DNA of 64,000 nt from Actinoalloteichus caeruleus DSM 43889. GTDB lineage: Bacteria; Actinomycetota; Actinomycetes; Mycobacteriales; Pseudonocardiaceae. The stretch covers positions 5,975,371-6,039,370 of the forward strand of contig NZ_AUBJ02000001.1 of the NCBI RefSeq assembly GCF_000429185.2, given 5' to 3'. The position numbers were made by a program, and so were the translations under genes. Below, piece after piece: positions 27,277-35,816 of the stretch. Each line of letters begins with the position of its first letter. Position 1 is the first letter of the stretch. The notes beneath the pieces are model-generated. The model was not told the DNA's origin. It did not search any database and saw nothing but the letters and a program-made list of their open reading frames with translations.

Positions 27277-27885
27277 GTGACCACCCGTTTCCCGCTCCGC
27301 CTCGTCCTCACCTCGGCCGCCGCCGCCGTCGGCCTCGCCCTCACCGGCTGTTCCGACGGCGGCCAGGACACCGGTTCCGGCACCACCGGTGGGGACACCG
27401 CCCCCAACGCCGCCGACATCGAGTTCGCGCGGGACATGGTCCCCCACCAACGGCAGGCACTGGAGATGGCGGATCTGGCGCCTGAGCACACCGAGAACGC
27501 CGAGATCCAGGAACTCGCCGACCGGATCGAGGGCACCCAGCGGCCCGAGCTGGACCAGCTGACCTCCTGGCTGGAGGAATGGGACGAGGAGGTCCCCGAG
27601 GACGGTGCCGGCGGGGACGGGAGCACGTCACCGTCCGCGTCCGCCGTGCCGCCCCACGGACTGCTGTCCGAGGACGAACTCGGTCGACTCGCCGAGGCCG
27701 AGGGGGACGAGTTCGACCAGCTCTGGCTGTCGATGATGCTCATCAACCACCAGGGCGGGGTGGACCTCGCCCAGGCCGTGCTCGACGAGGGGGAGTCCCC
27801 GGAGGTCGCCGAGCTGGCCGAGCGTGTCCTGAACACCCAACAGGCCGAGATCGACGAGATGCAGACCCTGCTGCCGCAGGGCTAG
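27277..27885 (+). CDS. DUF305 lipoprotein
   Basis: A 202-residue exported lipoprotein with lipobox LTGC (Cys about 25). The DUF305 features are clear: IEFARDMVPHQRQALEMADLA, LADRIEGTQRPELDQLTSWLEEW, then MMLINHQGGVDLAQAVL and LNTQQAEIDEMQTLL. The domain forms a ferritin-like helical bundle and is found with copper-resistance genes. GAGGAG lies about 9 nt before the GTG start. Together with the upstream ATPase it suggests periplasm-side metal handling; the metal is inferred. Confidence 0.8.
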   Translation: MTTRFPLRLVLTSAAAAVGLALTGCSDGGQDTGSGTTGGDTAPNAADIEFARDMVPHQRQALEMADLAPEHTENAEIQELADRIEGTQRPELDQLTSWLEEWDEEVPEDGAGGDGSTSPSASAVPPHGLLSEDELGRLAEAEGDEFDQLWLSMMLINHQGGVDLAQAVLDEGESPEVAELAERVLNTQQAEIDEMQTLLPQG

Positions 27886-27915
27886 CCGCCGAGGTGACCG
27901 GCACGGGCGGACCCG

Positions 27916-27938
27916 GGCGGTGTCCTCCGGGCACCGCC
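27916..27938. terminator. Terminator hairpin between convergent genes
   Basis: GGCGGTG and CACCGCC arms around a 9-nt loop, between the DUF305 gene and the APH-type gene. Confidence 0.5.
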
Positions 27939-27955
27939 GGTCCCCGGCCGCCCGG

Positions 27956-28906
27956 TCATCTCGGGGCGTTGGCCACCAGCAGGTCGGTGACGGACGCCTG
28001 GTTGAGGATGTGGGCGCACCAGGCGAAGTGGCCGTCCGCTCCGGACGACGAGTAGGCGGTGGCACCGGTGACCGCGTAGGCGGCCAGGTAGGTGAGGAGC
28101 AGCTCGACGGGGTAGCCCAGCTCCGCGTGGACCGCGTCGACGAGCCGCTCCCGCTTCACCCCGGCGTCCGGCCCGTACATGTCGTGGAACCCGGCGGCGG
28201 TGGCGGCGTCGAAGGCGTTGTCGCCGGCGGTGGAGACGAAACCCCAGTCCAGCAGCGCGGTCACCGCTCCTGCCTGGTCCACGAGGATGTTCTCCGGGCA
28301 GATGTCCCCGTGCACCACGGCGGGCCGCGCCACCCGGACCCTGTCCAGCAGGACGAGGAGCCCGTCGATCTTGCGGTCGAGCTCGTCGACCGTCGAACCC
28401 AGCGGCCCGCCGGCGGGCCCCGCCGGGGCGCGACGACGCACCAGCGCCGCGAGCGCCTCTCCCCACGACCGGTGTCCCGCCCACAGGGGACGCGGTTCCC
28501 CGAACACCGGTAGCGCCCGGCTGGCCGGGCCGGCCACCGTCGACGCCAGTGCGGACACCACCTCGACGGTGATCTCCACCGCCCGCTCGCCGGTCACCTC
28601 GCCCCGGGTGACGATGTCGGCCAGGGACGTCCCGGGCAGGTGCCGTTCCAGGCTGAGCACGACACCGTCGACCTCCCGGACCTCCTCGACGTACGGGGTG
28701 GCGAAGGGAAGCCCCTGGTCGGCGAGTTCCCGGGAGAACGCCACGAGGGGGGAGAGCTGTTCCGGGGTCCTGGCTCGCCACACCTTCGCCACCAGGTCGT
28801 CGGTGAGGCGCCAGACCTCCCCCTCCATCCCCCCGGCGAGCCGCTCCGCGCCCGGGTGGCCGAGACGGGCCAACAGGTGGGGGACGTCGGTGGCAGGCGG
28901 AGTCAT
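27956..28906 (-). CDS. Aminoglycoside-phosphotransferase-family kinase
   Basis: A 316-residue protein with the APH/ChoK fold. The catalytic loop is VVHGDICPENILVD (Asp and Asn as in the Brenner motif) and the metal-binding Asp is in LLDWGFVS. The N-lobe has AERLAGGMEGEVWRLTDDLVAKVW with the ATP-binding Lys. The family phosphorylates small hydroxylated molecules such as antibiotics, homoserine, choline or sugars; nothing nearby points to one. It is a single gene, transcribed leftward. Confidence 0.85.
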   Translation of the reverse strand: MTPPATDVPHLLARLGHPGAERLAGGMEGEVWRLTDDLVAKVWRARTPEQLSPLVAFSRELADQGLPFATPYVEEVREVDGVVLSLERHLPGTSLADIVTRGEVTGERAVEITVEVVSALASTVAGPASRALPVFGEPRPLWAGHRSWGEALAALVRRRAPAGPAGGPLGSTVDELDRKIDGLLVLLDRVRVARPAVVHGDICPENILVDQAGAVTALLDWGFVSTAGDNAFDAATAAGFHDMYGPDAGVKRERLVDAVHAELGYPVELLLTYLAAYAVTGATAYSSSGADGHFAWCAHILNQASVTDLLVANAPR

Positions 28907-29088
28907 CCGTTCCTTGTACCAACGGCGTCACCCTCAGCGCCACCGGTTTCCCCCGCCCGGTGGCCCGTCCGCGCACCCGAGGTGACCCGCGTCGGTGCGT
29001 GTCGTCGGCCCGGACCCGACCCGGCCCGGGGCAGTGGCCGTCGCCGATGTCCCGGCCCGGTCCGGCGCGCGGGACCGGGGCCGCCGGG

Positions 29089-30132
29089 CTACGTCCCGAC
29101 GCCGCCCAGGACGGCGTCCTCTGCGGCGTAGTCGGCGAACCCGTCCCCGTACAACCGGACGATCTCGGGGAAGGCCTCCCGCCACCCCCTGCCCTCAAGC
29201 GCTTCGGTCAACCAGCGCACCGCCGGGCGCACCGTGTCCTCATAGGTGGTGACCGGCCGGTAGGACAGCTCGCGTTCGGCCGCGCCGAGGTCCAACACCA
29301 CGTCGTGGGGGACCGACCACGGGGTGGCACCGACACCGCCGCCCAACGGCGGCCCGTCCAACAGGAGGAGTTCCGGTGCGTGGCCGGCCGCCTGGCACAC
29401 CCACCGCACGATGTCGAGGACGGAGGGGGGATGCGGATCGCCGGCGTTGAGCACCCTGCTCCCGGGACGGGCGGCGGCGAGCCGGACGAGTTCGGCGAGG
29501 TTCCGGGCGCTGGCGGTGTGGAACACGCCTGCTCCCCGGTGGGCCAGCGCGACGACAGGACGACGGTCGACCGCGCGGAGCAGGGGCCACAGCTCGCGGG
29601 GAGCGGTCGAGCCGGGACCGTGCACGGCACCGGGCCGCAACACGGTGACCGGCAGCGCGTCGCAGCGCAGTACCACGCGTTCCAGCGCCGCCTTCCGCGC
29701 CGCGTAGCCGGAGTCGCCCGGTGCGACCGTCCGGTGGTCCTCCCGGAGGGGGACCGGGAAACGGGGGAAGTCGGTCAGCCCGCCGGACAGGCTCCGGCCG
29801 GCCTCGTCGACGTAGACGGCCGCGCTCGACACCACCACGGCCGAACCGACCAGGTCCGCCAGGGCGCACAGCTCCCGGCCGTGCGCCTCGTCGTAGGCGA
29901 TGGTGTCCACCAGCACGTCGGCGCCGCCCTGAGCGGCGAGGGCGGCGCGGAGTGCGCCGGGCTCGTCCCGGTCCAGCAGGGTTCGGCGCACCCCCAGCTC
30001 GGCCCAGGTCGAGGGCACGGGACGGCGACCCCTGTCGACGGTCCGCACCTCCCACCCGGTGCGGACCAGACCGAGCACCACCGCTCGTCCGATCTGGCCG
30101 GAACTGCCGAGGACGACGGCTCGTTTCGCCAT
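29089..30132 (-). CDS. NAD-dependent epimerase/dehydratase family protein
   Basis: A 347-residue extended-SDR protein. The N-terminus MAKRAVVLGSSGQIGRAV is the glycine-rich nucleotide site, VVVSSAAVYVDEAG carries the Ser region, and YAARKAALER gives the catalytic YxxxK. The C-terminal part (SYRPVTTYEDTVRPAVRWL) is typical of UDP-sugar epimerases and reductases. The ATG at 30132 is preceded at 7 nt by TAGGCT (30140-30145, minus strand), so a leaderless mRNA is likely. The substrate is unknown. Confidence 0.8.
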   Translation of the reverse strand: MAKRAVVLGSSGQIGRAVVLGLVRTGWEVRTVDRGRRPVPSTWAELGVRRTLLDRDEPGALRAALAAQGGADVLVDTIAYDEAHGRELCALADLVGSAVVVSSAAVYVDEAGRSLSGGLTDFPRFPVPLREDHRTVAPGDSGYAARKAALERVVLRCDALPVTVLRPGAVHGPGSTAPRELWPLLRAVDRRPVVALAHRGAGVFHTASARNLAELVRLAAARPGSRVLNAGDPHPPSVLDIVRWVCQAAGHAPELLLLDGPPLGGGVGATPWSVPHDVVLDLGAAERELSYRPVTTYEDTVRPAVRWLTEALEGRGWREAFPEIVRLYGDGFADYAAEDAVLGGVGT

Positions 30133-30139
30133 GCCGAGA

Positions 30140-30145
30140 AGCCTA
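30140..30145 (-). promoter_or_regulatory. -10 element of a probable leaderless promoter
   Basis: TAGGCT on the minus strand, ending 7 nt before the epimerase start codon. Confidence 0.5.
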
Positions 30146-30351
30146 GGGGCCGGCGCGGTTCCGTGTGCACGGCTGTTCACGGCGGGTGAACACCTGGGGG
30201 AGACCGGTGCCGGAACGGCTCCCCTCCCCGGGCTCTCCCGGCGTCGGTTCCCCCGCGTGCGGCCCGCCGCACCGGGCGACTTCCGGTCCCGTGCCGAGAC
30301 CAGGCCCGTGGCCCCCGCTCCGAACCGACCGGGAGCCTCGGTCCGCTGACC

Positions 30352-30357
30352 TAGGCT
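30352..30357 (+). promoter_or_regulatory. -10 element of a probable leaderless promoter
   Basis: TAGGCT, ending 6 nt before the amidohydrolase ATG at 30364. It is the same hexamer as for the divergent epimerase gene. Confidence 0.5.
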
Positions 30358-30363
30358 GACCGC

Positions 30364-31725
30364 ATGAACCCGACGCCCGCGTCCGCCAACCACAGCCAGC
30401 CAACCCCGGTCGACCTCGTCGTCTCCGGCGGTGTCGTGCTCACCCTGGACGCCGAGGACACGGTCCTGCCCGCCGGCGCCGTCGCCCTCGGCGAGGGCCG
30501 GGTGGTGGAGGTGGGGGAGGCCGCCGCCGTGCGGGCCAGGTACCCGGACGCGCCGGTGCTCGACGCGACGGGCTCGGTGGTCTTACCGGGTCTGGTGAAC
30601 ACCCACACCCACCTGGCGATGTCCCTGTTGCGGGGCACCGCCGACGACGTCGACCTCCAGGGCTTCCTCGCCAGGGTGATCCCGCTGGAGCAGCGCCTGC
30701 TCACGACCGACAACGTCGCCGCCGGGGTGCTGCTCGCGCTCGCCGAGTCGCTGCGGGGCGGCACCACCACCGCCCTGGACATGTACTGGTTCCACCAGGC
30801 CGCCGCCGGTGTCGCCCGGCGCGCGGGTTTCCGCCTGCTCGCCGGTCCGACCTTCATGGACGTGCCGGACCTGCCCGACGGGATCAGTGACTTCGGTGAA
30901 CGGCTCCGCCTCGCCGACGCCGAGCTCGCCGGCCGGGAACCGGACGCGCTCGGCCGGCCGAGCGTCTTCGCGCACAGCACCTACACCCTGGACGAGGCGC
31001 AGCTGCGGTCGGTCGGGGCGCTGGCGAGGGAACACGGGGCACTGCTCCACGTGCACGCGGCGGAGAACCAGACCGAGGTGGACACCGTCCTCGACCGGAC
31101 GGGGAGGCGGCCCGTCGAGCTGTTGGCGGATCTGGGCCTGCTCGGTCCGGACACGGTGTTGGCCCACGCCGTCTGGCTGACGGACACCGAACTGGACCTG
31201 GTCGCCGACTCGGGGGCGTCGGTGGCGCACTGCCCGGTGTCCAACGCGAAGCTCGCCGCCGGGATCGCGAGGGTGCCCGACCTCGTCGCCCGAGGCGTGC
31301 CCGTGGGGCTGGGCACCGACGGTTCCGCCTGCGCGACGGGCCTGAACCTGTTCGACGTGATGCGGTACGGCGCGCTCCTGCACAGCGTCCACACCGGGGA
31401 CCCGTCGGCGGTGGGGGCGCGGTCGGTACTGCGGATGGCCACGGCGGGCGGTGCCCGGGCCCTGGGGTTGCAGGACCGGTTGGGCTCGTTGGAGCCCGGG
31501 AAGTTGGCCGACCTGGTCGTCGTGCGCACCGACCGGCCGCACACCCGGCCAGAGCACGACCCGTACTCCACCGTCGTCTACGCGGCGACGGCCGCCGACG
31601 TGCGGCACACGGTGGTCGGCGGCGAGGTCCTGGTCCGGGATGGCCACCTCGTCGGGATCGGTGACGAGGAGGTCGACGAGGCGGTCGCCCGCTGGGGGCG
31701 CCACGCCTCCTCGGCGACGGGCTGA
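30364..31725 (+). CDS. Amidohydrolase, SAH/MTA deaminase-like
   Basis: A 453-residue metal-dependent hydrolase. The metal ligands are visible in VNTHTHLAMSLLRG (HxH), LLHVHAAENQTE (His), LAHAVWL and GLGTDGSACATGLNLF (Asp). The order and spacing match the ATZ/TRZ-like group that includes S-adenosylhomocysteine/5-methylthioadenosine deaminase and 8-oxoguanine deaminase. The likely reaction is hydrolytic deamination of a purine-type or related substrate. There is no partner gene nearby; it is divergent from the epimerase. Confidence 0.8.
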   Translation: MNPTPASANHSQPTPVDLVVSGGVVLTLDAEDTVLPAGAVALGEGRVVEVGEAAAVRARYPDAPVLDATGSVVLPGLVNTHTHLAMSLLRGTADDVDLQGFLARVIPLEQRLLTTDNVAAGVLLALAESLRGGTTTALDMYWFHQAAAGVARRAGFRLLAGPTFMDVPDLPDGISDFGERLRLADAELAGREPDALGRPSVFAHSTYTLDEAQLRSVGALAREHGALLHVHAAENQTEVDTVLDRTGRRPVELLADLGLLGPDTVLAHAVWLTDTELDLVADSGASVAHCPVSNAKLAAGIARVPDLVARGVPVGLGTDGSACATGLNLFDVMRYGALLHSVHTGDPSAVGARSVLRMATAGGARALGLQDRLGSLEPGKLADLVVVRTDRPHTRPEHDPYSTVVYAATAADVRHTVVGGEVLVRDGHLVGIGDEEVDEAVARWGRHASSATG

Positions 31726-31894
31726 GCGCGCGACCCCCGGGACCGTCACCCACCCGCGGTGGGGTGGGGAGTGCCCCGGCGGGAGCACCCGAGGGAACGG
31801 CGTGCCCGGCGGGGCACGCCGAACCGGCCGGCATCGGCCCGGCGACGCTCCCCGCTCGCCGCGACCACGCGGTGATGGACGGTAGTCGTTCGGA

Positions 31895-31900
31895 TACCTT
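31895..31900 (+). promoter_or_regulatory. Candidate -10 element of P450 copy 1
   Basis: TACCTT within GTTCGGATACCTTG. The same sequence occurs at 33686-33691, exactly 1791 bp later, in front of copy 2, so the promoter was duplicated with the gene. Confidence 0.45.
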
Positions 31901-31967
31901 GTGTGATCAATGACGGGCCGCTACCAACATGGTGGTGGTCGTGGTCAGGTCCGAACGGAGGCCGCCC

Positions 31968-33176
31968 ATGAGTGAGACAGCGCCCGGACGCATCACGGAA
32001 CTGCCGCTGCACATCCGACGGCACGAGTTCGCCCCCGCTCTGGAGATGCGGGAGATCCGCGAGCGGGACGGGATCGAGCTCGTCCACACGCCTTTCGGGT
32101 TCGACGCCTGGATGGTCACCCGGCACCGGGACGTCCGCGAGGTCCTGTCGGACCCCACCCGGTTCAGCAACACCCAGCACGTCCTCAACAGCGCGGGCAG
32201 GTCGGGTATCTCCGACACGGCGACCCAGCGGGTCCTGGAGGGCAACCTGCTGGCCGCGGACCCGCCCGACCACACGCGGTTGCGGCGGATGCTGACCGGG
32301 GCGTTCACCGCCCGCCGCATCCGGCTCCTGGAACCCCGGGTCCGGGACATCGTCGCCGATCACCTGGACGCGATGGAGCGTGGTGGTTCGCCGGCGGACC
32401 TGGTCAGCGACTTCGCGTTGCCGGTTCCCTCGTTGGTCATCTGCGAGTTGCTGGGTGTGCCCTATGCCGACCGGGACGCGTTCCAGGAGCGCAGCGGTCA
32501 GTTGCTGGACGTGTCGAGCACGCCGGAGGAGCGGGTGCGGGTCCAGTTGGAGTCGCGGGAGTACATGCGGGAACTGGTGTTGCGGGCTCGGCGTGAGCCG
32601 GGTGAGGACCTGTTGGGCATGTTGGTGCGTGAGCACGGTGAGGACGTGGGTACCGGGGAGCTGGCCGGTATCGCTGATCTGTTGCTCATCGCCGGGCACG
32701 AGACGACGTCGAACATGCTGGGGTTGGGGACGTTGGCGTTGTTGCGGCATCCCGAGCAGTTGGCGATCATGCGGGACGATCCGGGGGCGGTGGACGCGGC
32801 GGTCGAGGAGCTGCTGCGGTGGTTGAGCATCGTCCACACCGGAACCCTCAAGGCGGTCATCGCCGACACCGAGCTGGGCGGGGCGCGCCTTCGCGCCGGT
32901 GACGTCCTCTTCTGCGGTCTGCCCATGGCCAACCGCGATCCCGAGGTGATCGACGACCCGGACCGGCTGGACGTCACCCGGGGTGGCCTGGGGCACTTGG
33001 CTTTCGGTCATGGTGTGCACCACTGCCTGGGGGCGCCGTTGGCCCGGATGGAGATGCGGGTCGCGTTCCCCGCGCTGCTGCGGCGGTTCCCCACCCTGCG
33101 GGAGGTCCCGGGCGGGGCGGAGTTCCGGTCGTTCAACGCCGTCTACGGGCTGGCCTCGCTGCCGGTCGACTGGTGA
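31968..33176 (+). CDS. Cytochrome P450, tandem copy 1
   Basis: A 402-residue soluble class I P450 (mono-oxygenase fed by a ferredoxin). The I-helix is LLIAGHETTSNML, the K-helix ExxR is in VEELLRW, and the haem loop is FGHGVHHCLGAPLAR with the Cys ligand. The sequence resembles actinomycete CYP105/CYP107-type enzymes; the subfamily is not certain. The start at ATG 31968 has CGGAGG 8-13 nt upstream. Residues 87-297 are encoded by DNA identical to copy 2, and the central third uses many TTG and GGT codons unlike the gene ends. No ferredoxin gene adjoins it. Confidence 0.9.
   Translation: MSETAPGRITELPLHIRRHEFAPALEMREIRERDGIELVHTPFGFDAWMVTRHRDVREVLSDPTRFSNTQHVLNSAGRSGISDTATQRVLEGNLLAADPPDHTRLRRMLTGAFTARRIRLLEPRVRDIVADHLDAMERGGSPADLVSDFALPVPSLVICELLGVPYADRDAFQERSGQLLDVSSTPEERVRVQLESREYMRELVLRARREPGEDLLGMLVREHGEDVGTGELAGIADLLLIAGHETTSNMLGLGTLALLRHPEQLAIMRDDPGAVDAAVEELLRWLSIVHTGTLKAVIADTELGGARLRAGDVLFCGLPMANRDPEVIDDPDRLDVTRGGLGHLAFGHGVHHCLGAPLARMEMRVAFPALLRRFPTLREVPGGAEFRSFNAVYGLASLPVDW
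32225..32857 (+). repeat. 633-bp tract identical between the two P450 genes (copy 1)
   Basis: It matches 34016-34648 base for base by eye at an offset of 1791. A second identical tract is 32988-33151 versus 34779-34942 (164 bp). The DNA between and outside the tracts differs at many positions, the pattern expected from gene conversion. Confidence 0.85.
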
Positions 33177-33758
33177 GTCCCCTTTCCGGGTCCGTGGCCG
33201 TCCGCGTCCGTCCCCGGACTCGCGCGACGTGACCGGCCGCCGTGCCGGGTGAGCGTCCCCGCCGGTTGGCGCGTTCGACCGGCACCACCGCTGGCGGGGA
33301 CGTGCTCGCGCGGGGGCGCCCCGACGCTCGGCGTCGCGGGGGACCGTGGCGAATCTGGTCGTGGTGCGTCCGCTCGCGCACCCGGCCCGAGCGCGCCTCG
33401 CGTCTTGCACGTGGTCCACGCGGGGAGGGCTGCCGCCGTGCGGGTACGAGGTGTCGGTGGCGAGGTCCCGGGCGGGAGCCACCGGGTCGGCATCCGTGAG
33501 GGGGAGGCGGACGGAGTGGTCGCGCGCCGGCGGCGAGGCGTCCTCGCCGCGGGTGAGCGGAGCCCCGCGATCGTCACCCCACCACGTGGTGAGGGGAGTG
33601 CGCGGGTAGGAGCCCGGTGCAGGGGGGCTTCGCTCCTCGCCGGCCTTCTCCGTGCGCACGCGGTGATTTTTCGTGTCCGTTCGGATACCTTGAGTAATAT
33701 GTGATAGACCGCTATCAGTACGGTGGTGGTCGGGGACACGCCCGAACGGAGGCCGCAC
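33177..33758. other. Spacer between the tandem P450 genes
   Basis: About 480 bp of unrelated DNA followed by the duplicated promoter region (from about 33657). No supported gene is seen, and the frames here have poor codon bias and no ribosome site. Confidence 0.45.
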
Positions 33759-34967
33759 GTGAGTGAGACAGCGCCCGGACGTATCACCGAATTACCGCTG
33801 CACATGCGGAGGCAGGAGTTCGCCCCCGCCCCGGAGGTGCGGGAGATCCGCGAGCGGGACGGGATCGAGCTCGTCCACACCCCTTTCGGGTTCGACGCGT
33901 GGATGGTCACCCGGCACCGGGACGTCCGGGAGGTCCTGTCGGACCCCGCTCGGTTCAGCAACACCCGCCAGGTGCTCAGCGGGGCGAGCCGGCGAGGCGT
34001 CACCGACGCGGAGATCCAGCGGGTCCTGGAGGGCAACCTGCTGGCCGCGGACCCGCCCGACCACACGCGGTTGCGGCGGATGCTGACCGGGGCGTTCACC
34101 GCCCGCCGCATCCGGCTCCTGGAACCCCGGGTCCGGGACATCGTCGCCGATCACCTGGACGCGATGGAGCGTGGTGGTTCGCCGGCGGACCTGGTCAGCG
34201 ACTTCGCGTTGCCGGTTCCCTCGTTGGTCATCTGCGAGTTGCTGGGTGTGCCCTATGCCGACCGGGACGCGTTCCAGGAGCGCAGCGGTCAGTTGCTGGA
34301 CGTGTCGAGCACGCCGGAGGAGCGGGTGCGGGTCCAGTTGGAGTCGCGGGAGTACATGCGGGAACTGGTGTTGCGGGCTCGGCGTGAGCCGGGTGAGGAC
34401 CTGTTGGGCATGTTGGTGCGTGAGCACGGTGAGGACGTGGGTACCGGGGAGCTGGCCGGTATCGCTGATCTGTTGCTCATCGCCGGGCACGAGACGACGT
34501 CGAACATGCTGGGGTTGGGGACGTTGGCGTTGTTGCGGCATCCCGAGCAGTTGGCGATCATGCGGGACGATCCGGGGGCGGTGGACGCGGCGGTCGAGGA
34601 GCTGCTGCGGTGGTTGAGCATCGTCCACACCGGAACCCTCAAGGCGGTGACCGAGGACACCGAGCTCGCCGGCACCCCGCTCCGCGCCGGCGATGTCGTG
34701 CTCTGCGGCCTGCCCACCGCCAACCGGGACCCCGAGGTGATCGATGATCCGGATCGGCTGGATCTCACCCGGGGTGCGCTGGGGCACTTGGCTTTCGGTC
34801 ATGGTGTGCACCACTGCCTGGGGGCGCCGTTGGCCCGGATGGAGATGCGGGTCGCGTTCCCCGCGCTGCTGCGGCGGTTCCCCACCCTGCGGGAGGTCCC
34901 GGGCGGGGCGGAGTTCCGGTCGTTCAACGCCGTCTACGGGCTCGCCAGGTTCCCCGTCACCTGGTGA
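33759..34967 (+). CDS. Cytochrome P450, tandem copy 2
   Basis: A 402-residue paralogue of the preceding gene with the same motifs (AGHETT, ELLRW, FGHGVHHCLGAPLAR). It differs from copy 1 mainly in residues 17-23, 80-100 (around the B-C loop, where substrate specificity usually lies), 298-340 and the last eight residues. These differences suggest a related but different substrate. The start is GTG 33759 with CGGAGG upstream, at the exact place of the ATG in copy 1. The TetR gene 151 bp downstream may control the pair. Confidence 0.9.
   Translation: MSETAPGRITELPLHMRRQEFAPAPEVREIRERDGIELVHTPFGFDAWMVTRHRDVREVLSDPARFSNTRQVLSGASRRGVTDAEIQRVLEGNLLAADPPDHTRLRRMLTGAFTARRIRLLEPRVRDIVADHLDAMERGGSPADLVSDFALPVPSLVICELLGVPYADRDAFQERSGQLLDVSSTPEERVRVQLESREYMRELVLRARREPGEDLLGMLVREHGEDVGTGELAGIADLLLIAGHETTSNMLGLGTLALLRHPEQLAIMRDDPGAVDAAVEELLRWLSIVHTGTLKAVTEDTELAGTPLRAGDVVLCGLPTANRDPEVIDDPDRLDLTRGALGHLAFGHGVHHCLGAPLARMEMRVAFPALLRRFPTLREVPGGAEFRSFNAVYGLARFPVTW
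34016..34648 (+). repeat. 633-bp tract identical between the two P450 genes (copy 2)
   Basis: The partner of 32225-32857; a second shared tract is at 34779-34942. Confidence 0.85.
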
Positions 34968-35118
34968 ACCCGTGACCCCCCGGGGCGGGACGACCTCCAA
35001 GCCGACCGGGACCGCCGTCGGTCCGCCACGCCCCTGACGGGCGGAACCGGCGACCGGCCCGGGTGACCGTGCTCGCCGAGCGGCACGCCCTGCGACATCC
35101 GTCCTGTTGAATGCGCTG

Positions 35119-35778
35119 ATGCGCGAGACACCCCGACGCGCCGACGCTCGGCGCAACAGGGAGAGGATCTCCAGGGCCGCCCTCGCGGCCTTCTCCGAAC
35201 TGCCGGCCGGCGGGCCCACCGACCTCCGACTGGAGGACGTGGCCGCCAGGGCCGGCGTCGGCGTCGCCACCGTGTACCGGCTCTTCGGCGGGCGCGGGGG
35301 ACTGGTCCGCGCCGCGTTCCGGGTCCTCCTCGCCGACGAGGTCTGGCCGCTCGCGGCGGTCGCGGCGACCGCCTCCAACCCCGGCCCGGCCCTGAGGGCG
35401 GCGATCGTCGAGGCGGTCGAACGACTCGTCGCCCGCCCCGCGCTGGTCCACGCCGCCCGCGACCGAGGGGCCATCGACCTCGACCTGGTCGAGAACCACC
35501 TGGGTGACCTGCGCGCGGTGCTGGTGGCGGCGCAGCACGCCGGGGAGGTACGACCGGACGCGGTCCTCCGCGACCTCGCCGCGATCCTGGTGATGACGCT
35601 GGCGACCGCGCACGACCAGGACGGCGCCGGAGTGGACCGTGCCCGCTCCCTCGCCCTGCTCCTCGACGGTCTCCGTCCCGGAGGCACCGCGCTACCCACC
35701 CCGGAGGGGACACCGCAGGGTGCCGCCGACCCGCCCGCCAGCGCACTCGGAACGGGCCGTCCCGGCCAGGCGGGGTGA
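35119..35778 (+). CDS. TetR/AcrR-family regulator (TetR1)
   Basis: A 219-residue repressor. The helix-turn-helix is LRLEDVAARAGVGVATVYRLFGGRGGLVRAAF (about residues 34-65, shown here as two adjoining helices). The C-terminal ligand domain is Ala/Leu-rich and ends in a Pro/Gly tail. ATG 35119 is used; an in-frame TTG at 35107 is the alternative. It lies between the tandem P450 genes and a convergent third P450, 38 bp from the latter's stop. Control of one or more of these P450 genes is inferred from position. Confidence 0.8.
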   Translation: MRETPRRADARRNRERISRAALAAFSELPAGGPTDLRLEDVAARAGVGVATVYRLFGGRGGLVRAAFRVLLADEVWPLAAVAATASNPGPALRAAIVEAVERLVARPALVHAARDRGAIDLDLVENHLGDLRAVLVAAQHAGEVRPDAVLRDLAAILVMTLATAHDQDGAGVDRARSLALLLDGLRPGGTALPTPEGTPQGAADPPASALGTGRPGQAG

Positions 35779-35816
35779 CCGTCACGGCCCCTGAGCCGCG
35801 CTTCCGCCCGCCGGGG

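Noticed and set aside
33177..33722. A possible gene such as a ferredoxin between the tandem P450s
   Set aside because: No CxxC pattern, codon bias or ribosome site was found on either strand.
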